Source of the DNA: Acidobacteriota bacterium
Lineage (GTDB): Bacteria > Acidobacteriota > Blastocatellia > Pyrinomonadales > Pyrinomonadaceae
Length of the DNA stretch: 5,304 bases
NCBI GenBank assembly: GCA_020853255.1
Contig: JADYZI010000256.1
Coordinates: 1 to 5,304 of the forward strand
Reading direction: 5' to 3'
Shown piece after piece: positions 1 to 5,304 of this stretch (within the stretch, counting starts at the first letter, position 1; the number at the start of each line of letters is the position of its first letter). The position numbers and the translations under genes are program-made. The notes below the pieces were generated by a model. The model did not search any database and was not told where the DNA came from. It saw only the letters and a list, made by a program, of their open reading frames with translations.

Positions 1-3000
1 ATCAACACTATCTGGTTCACAACCTCGTTCATCCACGGATGAAGGAAAGTCACATAGCCGCTGAGGTCATCCGGCAGCTTTCGGATCGACATCGACTCGA
101 GTTCTTCGGTCGAAAGCGACGGAGCGGGCCGCGGTTCGGAGAGGTCTGCATTCAATCGTTTGAAGTCTTCAAGGTCCTTTTTCGCCTTGGCGACGACCTT
201 CTCATTCTCTTCTTCAATATACTTGTACAATCCCTGCCCGCGAGTCTTTCCGTGTTCCTTTGCGCCTTCAGGCTCCAGCGTATCCAGCGTAGAAAAGCGT
301 TTCATCGTATCGAACGACCATGCCGCCGGCATCGTCATGCTGATCGGCCTGCTTATGCCCTCAGGCACGCCCGCCAAACCAGAGAACAGCAACTGCGGTA
401 TCAGGATCAGCGGCACAAGGCCCGTCGCCATCTCAGATGTCCGCACCAACGCCGAAACGAACAGCCCCAGGCCAACGCCGACCGCCGCCGTCAACAGCAT
501 TGCCCAAAGCTGCGGTATGCCGAACAATTCGCCCGGCATCGACATAAGCCCGGCAAGGTCCGCTATTTTGAGCGGGACGAACAGCAACAGGCACTGCACC
601 ACTACGATGAAGCCAAGGACAAAAAGTTTCGATGCCAAATATGGGATCAGCGCGAGATTGACCATCCGCTCGCGTTTGTAAACCGCCCGCTCGCGAATTA
701 TCTCGCGGGCGGAAACCGACGTCCCGAACCAGACCGCGACCATCGCCAGCACAAAGTAAACAAAATCGCGCGTCTGATCGGCTCCCATAACAAAGAACGT
801 CATCAGCGCGATAACCGGGGCCTGTGCGAGCAGGATGAACAAGGTCAGTTTGTCCCGCAGGAGAACTTCGAAATATCGCCGCGACAACGTGAACCATTGT
901 CCGACGCTGCCCAAAATACCGAGCCGGCGTTTCTTCTGTTTGACCGCCGGCTGCATCGACCCAAGTTCGGCGAGCGGTTTTTGAACGTACTCATCAAACT
1001 GCGGCGTCGAGCGGAACTTTGCCCTCCACGTGTCAGCCGCCGATGCGGACAATTGCCGTTTGTCACCCGCGGAATCGCGAACCGACGTTTCAAGCTGAGT
1101 GAACAGGTCTTTTGGGTTCGCTGCGTCCAGAAATACGAGGGCCTCATCGGGCCTTCCGTAAAAAACGAGCTTTCCGGCCATCAGGATCGCGATCTTGTCG
1201 AACAACTTCACGTTCTCCATCGCGTGCGTTGTCATAATAACCGTGCGTCCTGATTCCGCGATCTGCCGGAAAAGCCGCATGATCCGGCCTTCGGCACCCG
1301 GATCGAGGCCGGATGTTGGTTCGTCGAGAAAGATTATCGACGGTTTTGTTATGAGCTCGACCGCTATCGAAACGCGCTTTCGCTGGCCGCCGGAAAGTTG
1401 GCCGACGCGAACGTTGCGCCTTTCGGTCAGCCCGGTCACATCCAGCACCTCGTCAACGATCTGCCGGACCTCTGCCGAAGAAACGTCGCGCGAAAGCCGC
1501 ATTTTCGCTACATAATAAAGCGTCCGGTAAACAGAAAGTTCGCGGTGGATGATATCGTCCTGCGGCACGTAGCCGATCGACTGCTTCAGCGAGTCAATGT
1601 GCCGCTGCAGGTCTTGATTGTTTACCAGCACATGCCCGCCTGACGGAGCCTGCAGGCCTGCCATCACTTCCATCAGCATCGATTTACCCGCACCGGACGG
1701 ACCAAGAATGCCGACAAATTCATTCGGCCGGACCGAGAGTGAGACCGAATCAAGAAGCGGCAACCCGCGGATCTCGCGCGAAACGTTTACGACATCAAGC
1801 CGCGTCCGCGAACGCCTGTCAAAAATATTTATGCTTCCGGTCGGATCGACACCGACCAGAAAAGCTCCGATCTCGATCGAATCGCCGGGGCCGATCTGTG
1901 ACTTCGCTACGCGTGCTCCGTTCACAAACAGCCCGTTGGTCGAACGCAGGTCCTCGATCACCACACCTGCCGGCCCATTTATCAATCGCGCGTGGTGATT
2001 TGAAATGAGAAGCCCGTCGAGCTGGATATCGTTGTCAGCGGCGCGGCCGATCGTCAATTTCGATTTTGTGCCGAAGACCACCGACATCAGCAGCTGAGGC
2101 TGTGCGGCGGCCGTTCCCGGAATGTATCTTTCTGCCGCTCCGCGATCAAACACCATCGTACCGGGGCCTGACACAGCAGGCGTCGCCACTTTGCCGAAAC
2201 CCGCGGTTTGCCCGCTCGGCACGGCACGCTGGCCGGGAAGGCTCGATCCTTTGGGTCCTACGCGGCCCGGCGAATTGAAGCGAAGTACAGGCCCGCCGGC
2301 CCCAAGCCGGATGCGGTCGTCGTGATACAACGGAGTTACGGCCGAGATGCGCTGCTCGTTAACGAGCGTGCCGTTAAAACTCTTATTGTCTTCGATGACA
2401 TAGGCGCTGTTTTCGTACCGTATCTCCGCATGCCGCCTCGATACAACGGCCGCAGTGCCGTCGATGACCACATCACACGACGCGTCGCGGCCAAGCCATG
2501 TGCTCGCCGCGGAAAGTGTTTTTGGCTGCCGCGAGATCGTATCGACAAACTCAAGCGATGCAGGCGGCGCCGATGTCGCTGGTGCCGCCGGTACGGGTGC
2601 GGCCGGTTTGGGTGCCGCGGGAATGGCCGCCGGCCTTATCGGCGCCGGTTCCATTTCCCACGAATCGGCCGGTGCGGCGGGACGCGGATCCGCTGCGGCC
2701 GGTGCAGCGGGCGGTGGAGAGCTAACCTGTGGTGCGTGAACCCTGGCAGGCTCTTGTTTCCGTACAGGTGCGGGCTTGCCCTGTTGTACGGCATCAAGCC
2801 ATATCACGACTACAGTCGGGCCGTCCGCTCCGAACTGTATGCTGTTCCCTACGCTGATCTCTACCTTTGGGCCAACCCTCCGGCCGTTGACAAAAAGGCC
2901 GTAGCTTGAATTTTGATCGGTAACGAACCACCTGCCGTCCTCAAGGGCAAACTCGGCATGCCGCCGCGAAACCATCGGGTGGGCCGCCTGTTCGAAAACG

Positions 3001-3104
3001 ACGTCACACTCGCCCGCCTCTCGCCCGACAAGGACAACAGGCTTATTGAACGTCATCTCCGGCTTCGGAGCGGCAGTGTTCACTTCGACAAGGGTCAGCG
3101 TCAT
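1..3104 (-). CDS. Triple-FHA ABC exporter: FHA-FHA-FHA-ATPase-ABC2 membrane fusion (3' partial)
   Basis: One open frame of 1034 whole codons starts at ATG 3104 and runs off the left edge without a stop. FHA1 (about 2-101) has GR at 27-28, SRRH 46-49 and NG 73-74. FHA2 (about 185-276) has GR 205-206, SRRH 222-225 and SFNG 242-245. FHA3 (about 338-420) has GR 353-354, SNHH 368-371 and STNG 388-391. All three keep the phosphothreonine-binding signature. The ATPase (about 434-650) has Walker A GPSGAGKS with Lys474, Q-loop Gln515, signature LSGGQ 570-574, Walker B Asp594/Glu595 and H-loop His627, so it should hydrolyse ATP. The membrane part has hydrophobic helices at about 753-774, 781-799, 817-845, 863-886 and 893-913, and the ABCG-like RERAVYKRERM cytoplasmic segment at 804-814. 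A sixth helix probably begins near 1022 and is cut off. The architecture resembles mycobacterial Rv1747, an exporter regulated by the kinase PknF; substrate unknown. The start is supported because residues 2-9 fit the first FHA strand and an in-frame stop lies upstream at 3147-3149. Confidence 0.95.
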   Translation of the reverse strand, partial: MTLTLVEVNTAAPKPEMTFNKPVVLVGREAGECDVVFEQAAHPMVSRRHAEFALEDGRWFVTDQNSSYGLFVNGRRVGPKVEISVGNSIQFGADGPTVVVIWLDAVQQGKPAPVRKQEPARVHAPQVSSPPPAAPAAADPRPAAPADSWEMEPAPIRPAAIPAAPKPAAPVPAAPATSAPPASLEFVDTISRQPKTLSAASTWLGRDASCDVVIDGTAAVVSRRHAEIRYENSAYVIEDNKSFNGTLVNEQRISAVTPLYHDDRIRLGAGGPVLRFNSPGRVGPKGSSLPGQRAVPSGQTAGFGKVATPAVSGPGTMVFDRGAAERYIPGTAAAQPQLLMSVVFGTKSKLTIGRAADNDIQLDGLLISNHHARLINGPAGVVIEDLRSTNGLFVNGARVAKSQIGPGDSIEIGAFLVGVDPTGSINIFDRRSRTRLDVVNVSREIRGLPLLDSVSLSVRPNEFVGILGPSGAGKSMLMEVMAGLQAPSGGHVLVNNQDLQRHIDSLKQSIGYVPQDDIIHRELSVYRTLYYVAKMRLSRDVSSAEVRQIVDEVLDVTGLTERRNVRVGQLSGGQRKRVSIAVELITKPSIIFLDEPTSGLDPGAEGRIMRLFRQIAESGRTVIMTTHAMENVKLFDKIAILMAGKLVFYGRPDEALVFLDAANPKDLFTQLETSVRDSAGDKRQLSASAADTWRAKFRSTPQFDEYVQKPLAELGSMQPAVKQKKRRLGILGSVGQWFTLSRRYFEVLLRDKLTLFILLAQAPVIALMTFFVMGADQTRDFVYFVLAMVAVWFGTSVSAREIIRERAVYKRERMVNLALIPYLASKLFVLGFIVVVQCLLLFVPLKIADLAGLMSMPGELFGIPQLWAMLLTAAVGVGLGLFVSALVRTSEMATGLVPLILIPQLLFSGLAGVPEGISRPISMTMPAAWSFDTMKRFSTLDTLEPEGAKEHGKTRGQGLYKYIEEENEKVVAKAKKDLEDFKRLNADLSEPRPAPSLSTEELESMSIRKLPDDLSGYVTFLHPWMNEVVNQIVL

Positions 3105-3130
3105 TTTTATGAAACCGTTATAAATACAAA
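3105..3130 (-). promoter_or_regulatory. Short leader of the FHA-ABC gene, without a recognisable Shine-Dalgarno site
   Basis: The bases before ATG 3104, read on the minus strand, are T- and A-rich (TTTGTATTTATAACGGTTTC, then ATAAAA) and contain no GGAG/GAGG-like core. A TATAAC element at 3122-3117 resembles a -10 box. If used, transcription would begin only a few bases before the ATG, giving a near-leaderless mRNA. No good -35 match sits at the expected spacing, which falls in the hairpin loop. The promoter reading is therefore weak; the lack of a ribosome binding site is direct observation. Confidence 0.25.
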
Positions 3131-3155
3131 GAAGCGTAGATGATGCCTACGCTTC
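3122..3155 (-). terminator. Hairpin plus T-rich tail between kinase and transporter genes (terminator or attenuator)
   Basis: A perfect 9-base inverted repeat, GAAGCGTAG / CTACGCTTC, lies at 3131-3139 and 3147-3155 around a 7-base loop. Read on the minus strand, the stem is followed at once by TTTGTATTT (3130-3122), as in a Rho-independent terminator. The plus-strand side has no T-run, so the signal is directional. It starts 83 bases after the kinase stop codon and its tail ends 17 bases before the transporter ATG. It could end the kinase transcript, act as a leaky attenuator that sets kinase:transporter ratio, or be a 5' untranslated structure of the transporter mRNA. The stem is fairly short and only moderately GC-rich, so partial termination is plausible. 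Confidence 0.65.
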
Positions 3156-3238
3156 CGAGATGTTCAGGCCTGGACTTTCGGCGGCGATCAGTATTCCTGA
3201 CGGACGGTTGAGATCCGCTTGGGGCCCGCGATCAGGAA

Positions 3239-5304
3239 CTATTTCGGGCGGACGAGCCGGAAGCCGACTGTTTTTTCCTTCTGGTCCGCAGCGACATCCA
3301 CTCGGAATGCAGCGTTTATCTTTAACTTCACCGCATCTTCGTGTGCCGAGCCACCGCGAACAACTATCCGCTTTCCGGGCTTACGCTCGACACCGACCGC
3401 GTTGTTGCCCGGATAGGGGTCAAACAGAGAACTGGTCAATTCCCACACATTGCCCATCATATCCAGAACGCCCAGTTCCGTTGCCCCCTGCGGTCTTGTC
3501 CCGACATCTTCGGGTTCAGAATCCGGCACGGCCATCACGGCGGCGTTTGCTTTCCACTCATTGCCCCAGGGATAGAGCGTTGACTTTGAACCGTTCCGCG
3601 CGGCATATTCCCACTCCGTTTCGGTTGGCAGCCGATACGTTACCTTGTCACGCTCTGACCGCCATTTCGCAAAGGCATTTGCGTCGTCAAGATCAACGAA
3701 TCTTACGGGTTTTTTCTCTGTCCCGGCCAATGGAGCTCCATTTACCCAGTGGCTCGGCGCGGTGTGTTTTGTAGCTTTTACAAAATCAAGATACTCGGCA
3801 TTCGTGACCTCGGTCTTGTCGATCCAGAATCCGGGCACCTCGACCGAATGGACCGGGCCGCTGACCGAGTTAGCGTCGCCAAATCCCATTTCGAACGTGC
3901 CCGCCGGCAACTCGGCCATTTCCGCCCTGACCGGCACAGGCGTCGGCGATCCCGGAGGTACCGTTGGCTGGGGAGTTCCGGTTCCGCCTCCGGATCCGCC
4001 AAGTCTGCCGCCGCCAAAAAGGCCGGCCATGTACGCCCCGCCGATGCCGATGCCGCCGAGCAGAAAAAGTCCGATCAGCGCAACCGAGCCAATGACGAGC
4101 GGCGAAAGAAAGCCGCGTTTTTTCGGCGGCATAGAATGTACCGCCACGCCCTGGTTACCCGTATTCCAACCCTGGACAGCAGTTTTCTGCAGTTCGCCCT
4201 GGCCGCTCTGTGTCGAGCCCATGTTGTGCGGCGTATTATGCTCGGCCGCGTTAAACGCAACAGTGGCCGCCGCCGACAGTCCGCCGGTTTGCAGTTCGGC
4301 CACAACCTGCTGCGTCCGGCCATCGCATTGAAGGTCAGTCTGAAAATCCTGGAAGCCGTCGTGACTGACTCGCAAGCGATGGCTGCCCGTCTGAATGCCG
4401 TTCAGCGTTATCCACCCGTCGTCACGGCTTTCACCTACGGCCACGTTGTCAAGGAAGACCTTTGACCGCGGCGGCGAGGTGCGCACATTCAAGGCCGTTG
4501 TAGATGCCGCATTGCCCGTAGTGTGAATGCCGATCGGCACCGGTTCGACCGCCGTTCTCAACTCAGCTATCAGGTGCTCGACCGATGCGGTTCGCTTCTC
4601 CTTTTCCTTTTGGAGCGTGTGACGAACGGCTTGTTCGACCTCGATCGACAAGGGCACATTCAGCTCAGTGAACGTCGGCGGCGGGTCGCTGATATGCTTT
4701 TTCATTATCGCCGGTATCGACGAGCCCTTGAACGGCACATCGCCCGTAAGCATTTGAAAAAGCATTACCCCAAGGCTGTAAATATCCGAGCGCGAATCGG
4801 GTTCGTCGTCGGCCCACTGCTCCGGCGCCATGTAATACGGCGAGCCCATCAGGCCAGTCGTCTGTGCCTGAATGAACGAACCAAGCAGCTCACCGGATTT
4901 GATCTTAGCCAACCCAAAATCAAGTATCTTGACCGCCTGCGACAAATTGGGCTTGTCGCTGCAGATCATGATGTTCAGCGGTTTCAGGTCGCGATGAACG
5001 ATTCCCTGGTGATGCGCCGCCCCAACGCCGGCACAGATGGCAGACATCAGTTCGAGCGCCCGCTCGGGTGAAAGAACCTTTTCGCGTGCAAGCAGATCGT
5101 GAAGCGATTCGCCCTCGACATACTCCATCACAAGGAACGGTATCGATCCTTTGATAACGCCGTAGTCGGTCACGCCAACAACGTTCTGGTGCCTGATCGC
5201 CGCCGCCGCAAGGGCCTCTTGCCTGAACCGTGTAACAAGCTGCGGATCGTTGCCGACAAGGTCCGGTAGAATTATCTTGATCGCAAGCTGGGTTTTGAGA
5301 AAGG
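3239..5304 (-). CDS. Transmembrane Ser/Thr protein kinase with PEGA-like and FGE/SUMF1-like domains (5' partial)
   Basis: This is a Hanks-type Ser/Thr kinase that runs in from the right edge, so the true start and glycine-rich loop are missing. Residues are numbered from the first whole codon (5302); the stop is TAG at 3239-3241 after 687 codons. Kinase domain, about 1-253: ATP-binding Lys9 (AIK), alpha-C Glu29, HRDLKPLN with catalytic Asp105, DFG Asp128, APE at 159-161 and activation-loop Thr148/Thr149. All visible catalytic residues are intact, so it should be active. A PEGA-like beta domain lies at about 273-338. After a basic PKKRG stretch, one hydrophobic segment at about 398-429 is followed by a Gly/Pro linker. 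Residues 461-687 have FGE/SUMF1 motifs (WIDKTEVTNAEY, RLPTETEWEYAAR, YPWGNEW, MMGNVWEL, VVRGGS, VGFRLV) but no cysteine, so oxidase activity is unlikely. Inferred topology: kinase and PEGA inside, FGE-like domain outside as a sensor. The downstream neighbour carries three FHA domains, making it a likely partner. Confidence 0.95.
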   Translation of the reverse strand, partial: FLKTQLAIKIILPDLVGNDPQLVTRFRQEALAAAAIRHQNVVGVTDYGVIKGSIPFLVMEYVEGESLHDLLAREKVLSPERALELMSAICAGVGAAHHQGIVHRDLKPLNIMICSDKPNLSQAVKILDFGLAKIKSGELLGSFIQAQTTGLMGSPYYMAPEQWADDEPDSRSDIYSLGVMLFQMLTGDVPFKGSSIPAIMKKHISDPPPTFTELNVPLSIEVEQAVRHTLQKEKEKRTASVEHLIAELRTAVEPVPIGIHTTGNAASTTALNVRTSPPRSKVFLDNVAVGESRDDGWITLNGIQTGSHRLRVSHDGFQDFQTDLQCDGRTQQVVAELQTGGLSAAATVAFNAAEHNTPHNMGSTQSGQGELQKTAVQGWNTGNQGVAVHSMPPKKRGFLSPLVIGSVALIGLFLLGGIGIGGAYMAGLFGGGRLGGSGGGTGTPQPTVPPGSPTPVPVRAEMAELPAGTFEMGFGDANSVSGPVHSVEVPGFWIDKTEVTNAEYLDFVKATKHTAPSHWVNGAPLAGTEKKPVRFVDLDDANAFAKWRSERDKVTYRLPTETEWEYAARNGSKSTLYPWGNEWKANAAVMAVPDSEPEDVGTRPQGATELGVLDMMGNVWELTSSLFDPYPGNNAVGVERKPGKRIVVRGGSAHEDAVKLKINAAFRVDVAADQKEKTVGFRLVRPK

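Noticed and set aside
683..712. Inverted repeat CCGCCCGC / GCGGGCGG with a 14-base loop
   Set aside because: It sits inside the conserved cytoplasmic segment of the membrane domain, has no T-run on either side, and is explained by GC-rich codons.
433..897. 154-codon minus-strand open frame inside the transporter
   Set aside because: It is out of frame with the continuous ABC2 membrane domain that covers the same bases with clear helices and motifs.
39..1253. 404-codon plus-strand open frame
   Set aside because: It lies opposite the ATPase and membrane part of the FHA-ABC gene. Its product is an Arg/Gln/His-rich composition with no recognisable domain, typical of a GC-rich antisense shadow.
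1845..3104. Separate FHA-only gene upstream of a separate ABC transporter gene
   Set aside because: The frame was followed codon by codon from 3104 through FHA1, FHA2, FHA3 into the Walker A lysine (1683-1685) with no stop and no frame change, so it is one fused protein.
3242..3400. Variable region of a diversity-generating retroelement in the FGE/C-type-lectin-like C-terminus
   Set aside because: Such elements often diversify this fold, but the window has no reverse transcriptase and no second near-identical template copy that I could see.
3749..4465. Plus-strand open frames of 228-238 codons opposite the kinase gene
   Set aside because: They are antisense to well-supported PEGA, membrane-segment and FGE-like coding sequence, and their translations are low-complexity or Arg-rich without motifs.
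3239..5173. GTG at 5173 as the kinase start
   Set aside because: The open frame continues upstream to the window edge and encodes the AIK lysine and alpha-C glutamate of the kinase fold, so the real start lies beyond 5304.

Overview
The window holds two large minus-strand genes, one after the other and both cut by a window edge. No RNA gene, insertion sequence, CRISPR array or other complete gene could be supported. The longer plus-strand reading frames are shadows of these two genes. Transcription runs from high to low coordinates.

Layout: (1) 3239-5304 encodes a membrane-anchored Hanks-type Ser/Thr protein kinase without its N-terminus (687 codons visible). Its order is kinase domain, PEGA-like domain, one transmembrane segment, Gly/Pro linker, and a C-terminal formylglycine-generating-enzyme/sulfatase-modifying-factor (FGE/SUMF1) fold. 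(2) 3105-3238 is a 134-base spacer with a strong hairpin followed by a T-rich run, probably a terminator or attenuator. (3) 1-3104 encodes one uninterrupted polypeptide of at least 1034 residues: three canonical FHA phosphothreonine-binding domains, an ABC ATPase with all catalytic motifs, and an ABC2-type (ABCG-like) membrane domain. It is cut at the left edge, probably just inside the last membrane helix.

Working model (inference): the kinase senses something outside the membrane through its FGE-like domain. It phosphorylates threonines on itself and/or on the linkers of the transporter, and the three FHA domains read those marks to control or cluster the exporter. The closest well-known parallel is the adjacent PknF (Rv1746) and FHA-ABC transporter Rv1747 of Mycobacterium tuberculosis. 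This window has three FHA domains instead of two, and a kinase with different accessory domains. The substrate cannot be read from the sequence.

Organism: the DNA is GC-rich (high fifties percent by eye, not computed). Kinases with PEGA and FGE-like modules, and FHA-ABC fusions, are common in Acidobacteriota, especially Blastocatellia, and also occur in Myxococcota, Planctomycetota and Cyanobacteria. Acidobacteriota is my best guess, with moderate to low confidence and no phylogenetic marker in the window.
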